The notes: a model not told the origin generated them from the letters alone. A stretch of DNA of 64,000 bases from Neoroseomonas oryzicola (GCF_012163135.1 NZ_JAAVUP010000001.1:992001-1056000); one strand, 5' to 3'. Positions 7,863 through 16,962 are shown, counted from the stretch's first letter. Numbers and translations: made by a program.

Positions 7863-9092
7863 TCAATCCGCGGCCGACCGCCGCGCCGCGCCCTCTTCCT
7901 CGGCGATGCGCTTGAAGCCGTCGCGCGTCTGCGGCAGCTTCCGCCCGAGGATCTGTTCCGCGACCTGCGTGCGCAGCACCTGCGCCGTCCCGCCGGCGAT
8001 GGCGAACATCCGCGCATCGCGGACATAGCGCTCCATCGGGTTGTTCCGCGAATACCCGGCGGCGCCCCAGACCTGCAGCGCGTTGTTGGTGACGCGGATC
8101 GCCATGTCGGCCGCCATCACCTTCGCCTGCGCCGCGGCGAGCCGGTCCGGGAAGCCGTTCGGCCCGGCCGAGCGCGCCGCGCGCCACACCAGCGCGCGCG
8201 ACGCCTCCACCTCGATCGACATGTCGGCGAGCATCCAGGCGAGCCCCTGGAACTCCGCGATCGGCCGGCCGAACTGCCGCCGCGCCTGGGCGCGTTCCAG
8301 CGCATGGTCATAGGCCCCGGCCGCGAGGCCGAGCGCGACCGTCGCCGCGCCGACCCGCTGGCCGTTATAGGCGTCCATCAGCCGCCCGAAGCCGCGCGCC
8401 CAACCGCCGGGCGGGCGCAGCACCATCGAATCCGGCACCACCAGGCCGCGCATGGTCACGTCCGCCTCGGGCATGCCGCGCAGGCCCATGGACGGGATGC
8501 GCCTCGCCTCCATCCCCGGCGGCATCGCATCGCCGTCGCGGACGACGATGAAGCCGCCGATGCCCTTCTCCTCCCCGTCCTCGATGACGCGGGCGAAGAC
8601 CAGGTGCAGGCGGGAGATGCCGCCGCCCGTGATCCAGGTCTTGTCCCCGTCGATCACCCAGGAATCGCCGCGCTTGACCGCGCGGGTGCGCATGTCGGTG
8701 GCGGCGGACCCGGCCTCGGGCTCGGTGATCAGGATGGCCGGCTTGTCGCCGGACAGCACGCACTCCGCGGCGATCTTCTTCTGCGTGGGCGTGCCGTAGG
8801 CCATGATGGCGCCGATCGCGCCCATGTTCGCCTCGACCGCGATGCGGCCGCACACCGAACAGGCCTTCGAGAATTCCTCGATGACGAGGACCGCGTCGAA
8901 ATAGGACAGGCCCGGCCCACCCCATTCCTTGGGCACCGTCAGCCCGAGGAAGCCGGCCTCAGTCATGCGGCGGACCATCGGCCAGGGGTACTGCTCCGAC
9001 CGGTCTGTCTCCGCCGCCTGGGCGGCGGCCTCGCGGGCCAGTTCGCGCGCCCGGTCGCGCAGCCGGGCTTCCGCCTCGTTCAGGCCGTGCAT
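7863..9092 (-). CDS. Acyl-CoA dehydrogenase family protein
   Basis: A 409-residue flavoprotein. It has the family motifs ILITEPEAGSAATD and VIDGDKTWITGGG (FAD/substrate region), the helical core QARRQFGRPIAEFQG, and the C-terminal YSRNNPMERYVRDARMFAIAGGTAQVLR, with the usual GGTAQ. Such enzymes introduce a 2,3 double bond into acyl-CoA thioesters; chain preference is not evident. The ATG at 9092 is preceded by a strong GGGGAGGA ribosome site. The gene begins four bases after the DUF533 gene stop, so the two are probably one transcript. Confidence 0.9.
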   Translation of the reverse strand: MHGLNEAEARLRDRARELAREAAAQAAETDRSEQYPWPMVRRMTEAGFLGLTVPKEWGGPGLSYFDAVLVIEEFSKACSVCGRIAVEANMGAIGAIMAYGTPTQKKIAAECVLSGDKPAILITEPEAGSAATDMRTRAVKRGDSWVIDGDKTWITGGGISRLHLVFARVIEDGEEKGIGGFIVVRDGDAMPPGMEARRIPSMGLRGMPEADVTMRGLVVPDSMVLRPPGGWARGFGRLMDAYNGQRVGAATVALGLAAGAYDHALERAQARRQFGRPIAEFQGLAWMLADMSIEVEASRALVWRAARSAGPNGFPDRLAAAQAKVMAADMAIRVTNNALQVWGAAGYSRNNPMERYVRDARMFAIAGGTAQVLRTQVAEQILGRKLPQTRDGFKRIAEEEGAARRSAAD

Positions 9093-9096
9093 GGTG

Positions 9097-9852
9097 TCAT
9101 CCTCCCCTGATACGGCGCTCGATCGCCTCGGTGGCGGCGCGGTCGAGCCGCAGCGCCTTGGCGAAACCGTCGAGCCAGGCGCGTTCGGCGCCCTCGATGT
9201 TGCCTGCCCCGGCCACCGCCGCGGCATAGACCTGCGCCGCGAGCATCGGATCGGCGGCCTCGCGCGCCAGCGCCTCCGGCGTCACGGTGCGGTCGAACTC
9301 GGCCAGCACGGCATCGCGCGCCGCGCTACCGAGGCCGGCGGCGTCGAGCTGGTCGGCGATGCGCGCGCGTTCCTCGGCATCGACATGCCCGTCGGCCTTC
9401 GCCGCGGCGATCATCGCGCGCAGCATCAGAAGGCCCTCGCGGTCCTCGGCGGCGATCGGCGGAGGCGCAGGCACGCCGGGCACCGGGGACCAGGCATCGG
9501 TGGGCGCGGGCTTCGCGGGCGCGGACGTCGTCCCGCCCCAGGGCCCGCTGCGCGGGACGCTGCCACGCGCCGGCGGCGCGGATTTCGGCCCGCCCGGCAG
9601 GGGCTGCGGCTTGCCGGACGGCGCCTGCTGGCCCCAGCGATCGCCCTTGCCGCGCGGCGCCGGCGCGGGCGCTGGTGCGGGCTGCTGCTGGGACCGCGTC
9701 ATCGCCTCGATCGCCACGCCGGCCAGCATCGCGAGCGCGCGCCCCAGATCCTGCTTGCCCCGCGCGGTGCTCCGGCCCCGCGTCGTGCCGCGCGACGGCG
9801 CCGCGCCGCCGAGCACCGAACCGAGAACGTCGCCCAGGTCGAAACGCGCCAT
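9097..9852 (-). CDS. DUF533/TerB-like protein
   Basis: A 251-residue protein. The first 45 residues resemble the N-terminus of DUF533 (YebE-like) proteins (DLGDVLGSVLGG, then GRALAMLAGVAIEAM). A proline/alanine/glycine-rich linker spans about residues 55-135. The C-terminal 110 residues form an alpha-helical TerB-type domain (LLMLRAMIAAAKADGHVDAEERARI). The DGHVDAEE motif fits the acidic, possibly metal-binding site of TerB folds. Function unknown. It lies just upstream of the acyl-CoA dehydrogenase. Confidence 0.78.
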   Translation of the reverse strand: MARFDLGDVLGSVLGGAAPSRGTTRGRSTARGKQDLGRALAMLAGVAIEAMTRSQQQPAPAPAPAPRGKGDRWGQQAPSGKPQPLPGGPKSAPPARGSVPRSGPWGGTTSAPAKPAPTDAWSPVPGVPAPPPIAAEDREGLLMLRAMIAAAKADGHVDAEERARIADQLDAAGLGSAARDAVLAEFDRTVTPEALAREAADPMLAAQVYAAAVAGAGNIEGAERAWLDGFAKALRLDRAATEAIERRIRGG

Positions 9853-9883
9853 GCCGGAGGCTCCCTCGCCCTCTGCGGACTTG

Positions 9884-10789
9884 CTAGCGGTCGGACAGCG
9901 CCGCCGCAATGGATGGCGCGAGGGCGCGGAACTCCTCTGCCCGCGGACTGCGCGCCCGCCAGGCCAGGCCGATGCGCCGCCCGAAGGCGCCGGCGAGCGG
10001 CCGCACCGCGACCTCCGCTCCCGCCGTGACCCCGCCTGCGACGGCGAGGCGCGGCAGCAGCGTGATGCCGAGCCCCCCGCCCACCATCTGCACCAGGGTG
10101 TGCAGGGAGGTGGCGGCGAATTCCTGCGAGGTCGCAGCCCCCGGCAGGCCGCAGGCCGACAGCGCGTGATCCCGCAGGCAATGCCCGTCCTCGAGCAGCA
10201 TGACGCGCTCCCCGGCCAGCGCGCCGGGCGTGACCTCCTCCCGCGCCGCCAGCGCGTGGCCGTTCGGCAGCGCGACGGAGAAGGGATCCTCGGCGATGGT
10301 CATCGTCTCGACATCCCCGCAGTCGCAGGGCAGCGCCAGCAGCAGCAGGTCGAGCCGCCCGGCCTCCAGCCCCTCGACCAGGCGGTCGGTCAGGTCCTCG
10401 CGCAGGAACAGGCGCAGTCGCGGGAAGGCTTGGCGCAGGCGCGGCATCAGGCGCGGCAGCAGGAAGGGCCCGATGGTCGGGATGGTGCCGAGGCGCAGCG
10501 GCCCGGTCAGCGGGTCGCGCGCGGCCTCCACCGCCTCGACGAAAGCCGTGAGCGCCGAGAGCGCCGAGCGCGCCCGCCCGATCAGGTCGCGGCCGAGCGG
10601 GGTGAAGACCGGCCGCTTGCCGCCCGTGCGCTCGAGCAGCGCGGCGTCGAGCTGGCGCTCCAGCGCGAGGATGCCAGCCGACAGCGTCGATTGGGTCACG
10701 GCGCAGGCGGTGGCCGCGCGACCGAAATGGCCGTGCTCGGCGAGGGCGACGAGGTAGCGGAGCTGCTGGGGACTCGGCAGGGCTGTCAT
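9884..10789 (-). CDS. oxyR: Hydrogen peroxide-sensing LysR regulator OxyR
   Basis: A 301-residue LysR-type regulator with N-terminal HTH (HFGRAATACAVTQSTLSAGILALERQL). In the effector domain the redox pair is present as GHCLRDHALSAC, Cys204 and Cys213, with the same nine-residue separation as E. coli OxyR Cys199/Cys208. It should therefore form the disulfide on peroxide exposure and activate defence genes. I start at the ATG at 10789; the ATG at 10825 would add a non-conserved dozen residues. No catalase or peroxidase gene is adjacent, so its targets lie elsewhere. Confidence 0.9.
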   Translation of the reverse strand: MTALPSPQQLRYLVALAEHGHFGRAATACAVTQSTLSAGILALERQLDAALLERTGGKRPVFTPLGRDLIGRARSALSALTAFVEAVEAARDPLTGPLRLGTIPTIGPFLLPRLMPRLRQAFPRLRLFLREDLTDRLVEGLEAGRLDLLLLALPCDCGDVETMTIAEDPFSVALPNGHALAAREEVTPGALAGERVMLLEDGHCLRDHALSACGLPGAATSQEFAATSLHTLVQMVGGGLGITLLPRLAVAGGVTAGAEVAVRPLAGAFGRRIGLAWRARSPRAEEFRALAPSIAAALSDR

Positions 10790-10911
10790 GGGCGCGAAGG
10801 TAAGGCCGCAACGGCCCGTTTTCATGCGTCGCCGAACGCATGTGCCCCCGCGCCATTATCATGCCGGAGTTGAAATGCGCGGCGCGACTGGCGCGCCACG
10901 GTAGCGACGGC

Positions 10912-11664
10912 CTAGGCCGCGTCGGCCCCCTCGCCGCTGCCGAGATGGACCAGCGACGCCCGGTCGACCAGTTCGATGCCGGAATGCCCGTGCAGGATGA
11001 TCCAGCCGCGCTTGCGGAAGGCGGATATCGCCCGGCTCACGGTCTCGAGCGTCAGGCCGAGGAACTCGCCCATGTCGGCGCGCGTCGCCGGCAGTTCGAA
11101 CACCGGGCCGACATGCCCGCGGCGCTCCTGCGCTTCCGCGAGGGAGACGAGGAAGGCCGCGACGCGCTCCTCGGCGCTGAAGCGGCCGAGGGCGAGGATG
11201 TGGTCCTGGCTCTGCGCCAGTTCGCGCAGGCAGAGGTCGAGGAAGCGGCGTTCCATCGCGGGGTAACGGCGGAACAACTGCTCGAGGCGGCGCCGTTCCA
11301 GCCGGCACACCGTACCACGCGTCAGCATCTCGGCGCCGAAGGCGTGTTCCGTCTGCGGCGTGAAGCCGAGGATGTCGCCGGCGAAACGGAAGCCGATCAC
11401 GGCCTGGCGGCCGTCGGGCAGGACGCGCGTGAGCCGCGCCATCCCGCCCGTGAGCGTGTAGACGAAGCGGGAGGGATCGCCCTGGTGGAAGATCGTGTCG
11501 CGCGGTTCGAGGGTGAGGCGTTCGCTTTCGCCCGACATGTCGTCGAGCGCCGCGGCGTCGAGCGGTGCACAGAGGCCGACGGATCGCGACCCGCATTTCA
11601 TGCAGATGCCCGACTCGCTGCCCAGGCCGTCCATCAGCGCGCGTGTCGCGTCGAGTGGATGCAT
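10912..11664 (-). CDS. fnrL: FNR/FixK-type Crp-family regulator with four-cysteine [4Fe-4S] site
   Basis: A 250-residue regulator. Cys21, Cys24 and Cys32 near the N-terminus (CMKC then LC) and Cys120 (GTVC) are placed as the [4Fe-4S] ligands of FNR. A cyclic-nucleotide-like beta barrel follows and then the HTH FLGLTLETVSRAISAF, whose E-x2-SR recognition residues match FNR rather than CRP. It should sense oxygen loss and bind TTGAT-N4-ATCAA sites. A half-matching site lies upstream. Start chosen at the ATG at 11664, which leaves the cysteine cluster at the usual distance. Confidence 0.88.
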   Translation of the reverse strand: MHPLDATRALMDGLGSESGICMKCGSRSVGLCAPLDAAALDDMSGESERLTLEPRDTIFHQGDPSRFVYTLTGGMARLTRVLPDGRQAVIGFRFAGDILGFTPQTEHAFGAEMLTRGTVCRLERRRLEQLFRRYPAMERRFLDLCLRELAQSQDHILALGRFSAEERVAAFLVSLAEAQERRGHVGPVFELPATRADMGEFLGLTLETVSRAISAFRKRGWIILHGHSGIELVDRASLVHLGSGEGADAA

Positions 11665-11748
11665 GTTGCGTCCTTAACCTGCCGCTCCGGCCCTTATGGG
11701 CCGTAACTCCCCGCGCCCGGTCCGGGCAATCGAAGTCTCGTTGGTGGC

Positions 11749-11762
11749 TTGCGATAGATCAA
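11749..11762. promoter_or_regulatory. FNR-like box
   Basis: TTGCG-ATAG-ATCAA matches the right half of the FNR consensus (ATCAA) perfectly and the left half at three of five bases. It lies in the divergent region between the FNR gene (start 11664) and the SDR gene (start 11897), where it could serve autoregulation. Confidence 0.35.
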
Positions 11763-11896
11763 GAACAATCGAATGAATAGAGGGAGAGGTTCCGCATGGC
11801 CGGGGCGCGTGAAACGCGGCCCGTTGCGTCTTCGCCCACAGCGCGGAGACTGCACACCGACAACAGCGCGGGCCCCTCGCCTGCGAGGGAGACGCC

Positions 11897-12658
11897 ATGA
11901 CCTTCACTGCCCCCGATTTTCGCCTCGACGGCCGACGGATCCTGGTGACCGGCGCCTCGCTCGGCATCGGGCGCGCCATCGCGCTCGCGGCGGCGGCGAG
12001 CGGCGCGGAGGTCGTCATCGCCGCGCGGCGCCGCCCGGGGCTCGAGGAGGTCGCGGCGACGATCGCCGCGGGCGGCGGGCGCGCCATGGTGCTGCCCTTC
12101 GACGCGGGCGACGCATCCGAAATTCGTAAGGCCATCGCAATGGCCGGCCCGCTCGACGGGCTCGTGAACAACGCCGGCAGCGTGACGCGCGAGCCCTTCC
12201 TCGAGGCGAGCGAGAGCGAGATGGACCGCGTCCTCGGCCTCAACGTGAAGGGCGCGACCATCGTCGCGCAGGAAGTCGCGCGCGGCATGGCCAAGGCGGG
12301 CACCAAGGGTGCGATCGTCAACATCGCCTCCGTCGCCGGCCTGGTCGGCGCGCGCAACCGCAGCCTCTACGCCGCGACCAAGCATGCGGTGATGGGGCTG
12401 ACGCGCGCGATGGCCCTGGAACTCGGGCCGCTCGGCATCCGGGTGAACGCGGTCTGCCCGGGGCTGGTGAACACCCCGCTCGCCGCGGACCTGATGGCCG
12501 ACGAGGCCTTCGTCGCCGCGACGCGCAAGCGCATCCCGCTCGGCCGCATCATGGAACCCGAGGACATCGCCGGCCCCGCGGTGTTCCTGCTTGCGGCCGC
12601 ATCCTCCGGCATCACGGGCATCGCGCTGCCGGTCGATGGCGGCGTGACGGCGGAATAG
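11897..12658 (+). CDS. Short-chain dehydrogenase/reductase
   Basis: A 253-residue classical SDR. The NAD(P) motif TGASLGIG is at about residue 17, NNAG follows near 90, and the catalytic set is present: Ser in NIASVAG and the YAATK pair. The C-terminus GITGIALPVDGG is also typical. Substrate unknown; it resembles the 3-oxoacyl-ACP reductase or sugar/alcohol dehydrogenase subgroups. A GGGAG ribosome site precedes the ATG. The following beta-lactamase-fold gene begins five bases after its stop, which suggests one transcript. Confidence 0.87.
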   Translation: MTFTAPDFRLDGRRILVTGASLGIGRAIALAAAASGAEVVIAARRRPGLEEVAATIAAGGGRAMVLPFDAGDASEIRKAIAMAGPLDGLVNNAGSVTREPFLEASESEMDRVLGLNVKGATIVAQEVARGMAKAGTKGAIVNIASVAGLVGARNRSLYAATKHAVMGLTRAMALELGPLGIRVNAVCPGLVNTPLAADLMADEAFVAATRKRIPLGRIMEPEDIAGPAVFLLAAASSGITGIALPVDGGVTAE

Positions 12659-12663
12659 CCGCC

Positions 12664-14256
12664 ATGCCCGTCACCGTCCGCGCCTGCGGCGCCGCGCGCA
12701 CCGTCACCGGCCTGTCCCTGCTGTTCGAGACGCCGCGCACGCGCTTCCTCGTCGACTGCGGCATGTTCCAGGGCCCCAAGACGCTGAAGGCGCTGAACTG
12801 GGAGCCCTTCCCCTACCGCCCGCGCGACATCGCCGCCGTGCTTCTCACGCACGCGCATATCGATCATTCCGGCCTGCTGCCGAAACTGGTGAAGGAGGGC
12901 TTCCGCGGCCCCATCCACACCAGCGGCCCGACGGTCGACCTCTGCGCCGTCATGCTTCCGGATTCGGGGCATGTGCAGGAGATGGAGGTGCGCAACCTCA
13001 ACTTCCGCAACCGCCGCCGCGGCCGCGCGGAGGTCGAGCCGATCTACACCGCGAACGACGCCGTCGCCGCCATGCGGTCCTTCCGCACCGTGCCGATGGA
13101 CCGCTGGCTGGAATTCGAGGAGCTGCCCGGCATCCGTGCCCGCTGGTGGAATGCCGGACACATGCTCGGCTCGGCCTCGATCGAACTGGAATTCCAGGAG
13201 GAGGAGACGGTCCGAGTCCTGGTCTCGGGCGACCTCGGGCCCGATTGCTCGGTCTTCCAGCACGACCCGCAGGGACCGGAGGCGCTCGACCATGTCTTCA
13301 TGGAGAGCACCTATGGCGACGAGGACAAGCCCTGCGTCGACCATGCCGAGCGTCGCGCGCGCCTCGAAGGCCTGGTGCGGGAGGCGATGCACCCGGACGG
13401 CGCGCTGCTGATCCCCGCCTTCGCGGTCGAACGCACGCAGGAGATCTGCTGGGATCTCGTGGCCCTGATGCAATCTGGGCGCATCCCGATGGCGCCGATC
13501 GTGGTGGACAGCCCGCTCGCCATCCGGGCGACCGAGGTGTTCCTCGAACACGCGGCCTCGCTCGAGAACGGCCGGTCGGTGCGCCGCGCGCTGCGGTCCC
13601 CGCTGCTGCAGTTCACCGAGACCGGCGAGCAGTCCCGCCGGATCGCCGAGATGGAGGGCTTCCACATCGTCATCGCCGGATCGGGCATGTGCGATGCGGG
13701 GCGCATCCGCCACCACCTCAAGCGGCGGCTCTGGGCGCCGGAGGCAACGGTGCTGCTGACCGGCTTCCAGGCCGAGGGCACGCTCGGGCGGCTGCTGCTG
13801 GACGGAAAGGAGGAGGTGCGCATCCAGGGCGAGACCATCCGCGTCCGCGCCAAGATCCGCGAGATCCGCGACTATTCCGGCCATGCCGACGCGCCTGAGC
13901 TCGTCGCCTGGCTGAAGGCGCGCGGGCCGGTCGCCGGCACCGTCTTCCTGGTGCATGGCGAGCCGCCGGCGATGGACGCGCTCGCCACGCGCCTCGCCTC
14001 GGAAGGCGTTGCCGCGCCGGGCCAGGTGCTGCAGCCCGCGCTTGACGACACCTACCTGCTGCCCAAGGCGGCCGCGGCGCGCTCGCGCGACGTGGCGAGG
14101 CGCCGCCCGGATCCGGCCGAGGCCGGCCGGCCCGACTGGCACAACAAGCGCGCCGCCCTGCTGCTCGCGATCGAGGATGCGATCGAGAAGGCGCCGGACA
14201 GCGCGATGCGGGAGGCGCTGATGGCGCGCCTCCGCGCGGCGGTGGAACCGGCCTGA
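12664..14256 (+). CDS. Metallo-beta-lactamase/beta-CASP family hydrolase
   Basis: A 530-residue two-metal hydrolase. The MBL core has THAHIDHSG (residues about 60-68), a glycine-flanked histidine (NAGHMLGSA) and a SGDLG aspartate. A beta-CASP domain follows, with STYGDED, IPAFAVERTQE and the zipcode RMMBL tail DYSGHADAPEL. Relatives (YSH1/CPSF-73, TTHA0252) are RNases, so RNA processing is the likely role. The last 60 residues form a charged helical extension. It belongs to the same transcription unit as the SDR. Confidence 0.86.
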   Translation: MPVTVRACGAARTVTGLSLLFETPRTRFLVDCGMFQGPKTLKALNWEPFPYRPRDIAAVLLTHAHIDHSGLLPKLVKEGFRGPIHTSGPTVDLCAVMLPDSGHVQEMEVRNLNFRNRRRGRAEVEPIYTANDAVAAMRSFRTVPMDRWLEFEELPGIRARWWNAGHMLGSASIELEFQEEETVRVLVSGDLGPDCSVFQHDPQGPEALDHVFMESTYGDEDKPCVDHAERRARLEGLVREAMHPDGALLIPAFAVERTQEICWDLVALMQSGRIPMAPIVVDSPLAIRATEVFLEHAASLENGRSVRRALRSPLLQFTETGEQSRRIAEMEGFHIVIAGSGMCDAGRIRHHLKRRLWAPEATVLLTGFQAEGTLGRLLLDGKEEVRIQGETIRVRAKIREIRDYSGHADAPELVAWLKARGPVAGTVFLVHGEPPAMDALATRLASEGVAAPGQVLQPALDDTYLLPKAAAARSRDVARRRPDPAEAGRPDWHNKRAALLLAIEDAIEKAPDSAMREALMARLRAAVEPA

Positions 14257-14257
14257 G

Positions 14258-14875
14258 CTACTCGGCCGGGACGGCGGCGGCCGGCGGCGCGGCAGGATGC
14301 GGCGGCAGCAGGCCGTCGGCCTCGGCGCCGATCTCCTCGCGCCAGGGGCGCCAGCGCTCGAGCCCGACGAGAGCGGCGACCAGCACCGCCGCGAAGCCGA
14401 GCGCAAGCATCCAGAAGGGCGTGCCGGTGACGACGTCGAGCGTCAGCTTCCCCTGCCCGGCCATGTCGAGCACCGGCCGCAGCGTCGGCTCGGCATAGGT
14501 GAAGGCGAGCGCGCCCAGGATCCCGCCGGCCAGCGTGAACCAGGCATCCTTGTAGCCCGCGCCGATCTGCGCGAGCACGGTGCCCGGGCAGGCGCCGGCC
14601 AGCGCGATGCCGACGCCGAGCACGAGCCCGCCGGCGATGTCGGCCATCGGCAGCAGTGCCTTGGGCGACAGTTTCGCCCAGCCGAAGCCGGTCATGACCG
14701 CGAGCACCACCAGCCCCGCCGCGACGCCCGCGAGGAAGACCCGCAGCATCAGGAAGGAGCGGAACTGGAACTGGCCGAGGATCACCGCAGGTTCGAAGAC
14801 CCGCGCCTTCTCGAGCAGGAAGCCGAAGGCCGCGCCCATGGCGAGGCCGAGGAGGATGGCGGCGAAGACGGACAT
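14258..14875 (-). CDS. YeeE/YedE (DUF6691-type) sulfur-compound transporter half
   Basis: A 205-residue integral membrane protein with about five hydrophobic segments and the characteristic GACPGT motif (residues ~94-99), which carries the cysteine implicated in handling thiosulfate-like sulfur in the YeeE/TsuA family. The proline/alanine-rich tail is cytoplasmic. Together with the upstream partner (GCTSGHG motif) it forms the two-gene split version of YeeE/YedE. It ends one base from the stop of the converging beta-CASP gene. Confidence 0.85.
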   Translation of the reverse strand: MSVFAAILLGLAMGAAFGFLLEKARVFEPAVILGQFQFRSFLMLRVFLAGVAAGLVVLAVMTGFGWAKLSPKALLPMADIAGGLVLGVGIALAGACPGTVLAQIGAGYKDAWFTLAGGILGALAFTYAEPTLRPVLDMAGQGKLTLDVVTGTPFWMLALGFAAVLVAALVGLERWRPWREEIGAEADGLLPPHPAAPPAAAVPAE

Positions 14876-14891
14876 GATGCTGTCCCTCCGG

Positions 14892-15410
14892 TCAGCGCAC
14901 GGGGCGGAAGAGAAGGGTCGCGGTCAGGATGCCGCCGGCGAACATGGCGGCGACCGCGGCGAAGGAGCCGAGCGAGAGCTGGGCCATGCCCGACAGCCCG
15001 TGGCCCGAGGTGCAGCCATCGGCGATGCGCGCGCCGAGCAGCATCAGGAAGCCGGCCGCGAAGGCCATGGCGAAGCGCCCACCCCGGCCGAGGCCGGTGG
15101 CGCGCTGCCAGACCGGCGCGACGCCGCGCCGCACCGCCCCCGACAGGCGCGAGGAGGCGAAGGCGCCGATGGCGACGCCGATGACGAGCGCGACCTGCCA
15201 CCAGTTCTTCGCCCCATCCAGATGCGCCGCCGCATAGCGGATGCCGCGGATGCCGGGGTCGAGGAACTCGGCGAGCGAAGCACCGGCCGTGACGAAGGAG
15301 GAGGAGGCGCCGAGCGCGGTGCCGAGGAAGAGGAAGGCCGGGATCTGCAGCAGGCCGATCAATGCGCCTGCCAGATACGGAGACCAGGCCTTGTCGGTGA
15401 GGCGTGGCAT
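14892..15410 (-). CDS. YeeE/YedE sulfur-compound transporter half
   Basis: A 172-residue membrane protein with the conserved GCTSGHG motif (residues ~131-137) of the YeeE/YedE family and four to five hydrophobic helices. The motif cysteine is proposed to relay a sulfur ligand. It precedes its partner by 16 bases and the pair should function as one unit, importing thiosulfate or another reduced sulfur species. A dyad-symmetric sequence at 15457-15478 in the upstream region is a possible operator. No sulfurtransferase or ArsR gene is adjacent. Confidence 0.85.
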   Translation of the reverse strand: MPRLTDKAWSPYLAGALIGLLQIPAFLFLGTALGASSSFVTAGASLAEFLDPGIRGIRYAAAHLDGAKNWWQVALVIGVAIGAFASSRLSGAVRRGVAPVWQRATGLGRGGRFAMAFAAGFLMLLGARIADGCTSGHGLSGMAQLSLGSFAAVAAMFAGGILTATLLFRPVR

Positions 15411-15456
15411 GGAGAGGGTCCTTGTGCCGGGACGACCTCGAAGGGTCTTTCATTAG

Positions 15457-15478
15457 AATATGCGCAATTACGAATATT
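15457..15478. promoter_or_regulatory. AT-rich dyad upstream of the YeeE/YedE pair
   Basis: Two AATAT-containing arms, AATATGCGC and ACGAATATT, are arranged around a central AATT. The arms pair at seven of ten positions. It is conspicuously AT-rich for this genome, lies between the divergent yeeE-type gene and the photolyase gene, and could bind an ArsR/BigR-type regulator encoded elsewhere. Confidence 0.4.
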
Positions 15479-15531
15479 GCAACCTCGCGATTGCCCCCTG
15501 ACGCAGGGCTGTGACACCCCAGATCTGCGAC

Positions 15532-16962
15532 ATGCGTGATGCTGCGATTCTCTGGTTCCGCCAGGACCTCCGCCTGGCGGACAACCCTGCCCTCGCCGCC
15601 ATCGGCGAGCGGCCGGTGCTGCCGGTCTACATCCTCGAGGACGGGCCCTGGGCGCCCGGCGGGGCCGCGCGCTGGTGGCTGCACCACAGCCTGGCCGCGC
15701 TGTCGGCCGCCCTTGCCGCGGCCGGGGCGCCGCTGCTGATCCTGCGCGGCGACCCGCGCGCGATCCTGCCCGCCCTGGCCGAGGCGACCGGCGCCGCCGA
15801 GGTCCATGCCGGCCGCCGCACCGAGCCCGCCGGGCGGCGCTGCGACGCCGAGACCCATGCCGCGCTGGAAGCGACCGGCCGCCGGCTGGTGCTGCACCGG
15901 ACCGCGCTCCTGCACGAACCGCATCTGGTGCGGACCGGCAGCGGCGGGCCCTATGGCGTCTACACGCCCTTCTCGCGGGCCGTCTTCGCGCTGCTCGAAG
16001 GCCTGCCGCCGCCGATCCCCGCGCCGTCCCGCCTGCAGCCCGTCGCGGAGGCGCCGCAGGGCCTCGCCCTCGACGCGCTGGGACTGCTGCCGCAGCCGCC
16101 GGTGCCGGACTGGGCCGCGGGCTTCCACGACCATTGGCAGCCCGGGGAGGCCGGCGCCGCCGCGCGCATGGCTGCGTTTCTCGCGGAGGGCCTCGACGGC
16201 TACGCGGCGCGGCGCAACGATCCCGGCGTGACCTGGGGAACGTCCGGCCTCTCTCCGCACCTGCATCTCGGCGAGATCTCGCCCCGCCAGGTCTGGCATG
16301 CGGCGCGCGCGAAGGGCGGCCGGGGGCTCGAGACCTTCCTCAAGGAAGTGCTCTGGCGGGAATTCTCCCACCACCTGCTGTGGCACCGGCCCGAGATGCC
16401 CGAGACGCCGCTGCGATCCGAATTCGCCGGCTTCCCCTGGCGGCGCGACGCTGCGCTGCTGCGCGCCTGGCAGCGCGGCCGCACCGGCTTCCCGATCGTC
16501 GATGCCGGCATGCGGCAACTCTGGCAGACCGGCTGGATGCACAACCGCGTCCGCATGATCGCCGCCTCCCTGCTGGTGAAGCACCTGCTGCAGCCCTGGC
16601 AGGACGGCGAGGCCTGGTTCTGGGACACGCTGGTCGACGCCGACCTCGCGGCGAACAGCGCCTCCTGGCAGTGGGTCGCGGGCTGCGGGGCCGATGCCGC
16701 GCCCTATTTCCGCATCTTCAACCCGGTGCTGCAGGGCGAGAAGTTCGACCCTGACGGTGCCTATGTCCGCCGCTGGTGCCCCGAACTGGCGAAGCTGCCG
16801 GACCGCTGGATCCACCGCGTGCACGAAGCCCCCGAGATCGTCCTGCGCGGCGCCGGCATCGTGCTCGGCAAGGACTATCCGGCACCGATCGTCGACCTCG
16901 CCGAAGGCCGCGCCCGGGCGCTCGCCGCCTTCGCGGAGGTCAAGGGCGCGGACGCGGCATGA
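15532..16962 (+). CDS. phr: Class I deoxyribodipyrimidine photolyase
   Basis: A 476-residue DNA photolyase. The N-terminal alpha/beta antenna domain begins ILWFRQDLRLADNPAL. The C-terminal FAD domain shows EVLWREFSHHLLW, FPIVDAGMRQLWQTGWMHNRVRM and WQWVAGCGADAAPYFRIFNP, the signature that holds FAD and the cyclobutane dimer pocket. It repairs UV-induced pyrimidine dimers with blue light. I start at the ATG at 15532; a GTG at 15511 would add seven residues before the first strand. The next gene overlaps by four bases. Confidence 0.92.
   Translation: MRDAAILWFRQDLRLADNPALAAIGERPVLPVYILEDGPWAPGGAARWWLHHSLAALSAALAAAGAPLLILRGDPRAILPALAEATGAAEVHAGRRTEPAGRRCDAETHAALEATGRRLVLHRTALLHEPHLVRTGSGGPYGVYTPFSRAVFALLEGLPPPIPAPSRLQPVAEAPQGLALDALGLLPQPPVPDWAAGFHDHWQPGEAGAAARMAAFLAEGLDGYAARRNDPGVTWGTSGLSPHLHLGEISPRQVWHAARAKGGRGLETFLKEVLWREFSHHLLWHRPEMPETPLRSEFAGFPWRRDAALLRAWQRGRTGFPIVDAGMRQLWQTGWMHNRVRMIAASLLVKHLLQPWQDGEAWFWDTLVDADLAANSASWQWVAGCGADAAPYFRIFNPVLQGEKFDPDGAYVRRWCPELAKLPDRWIHRVHEAPEIVLRGAGIVLGKDYPAPIVDLAEGRARALAAFAEVKGADAA

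Noticed and set aside
12367..14406. A 679-codon open frame antisense to the beta-CASP gene
   Set aside because: No conserved motif; it is the mirror of an evident metallo-beta-lactamase coding sequence.
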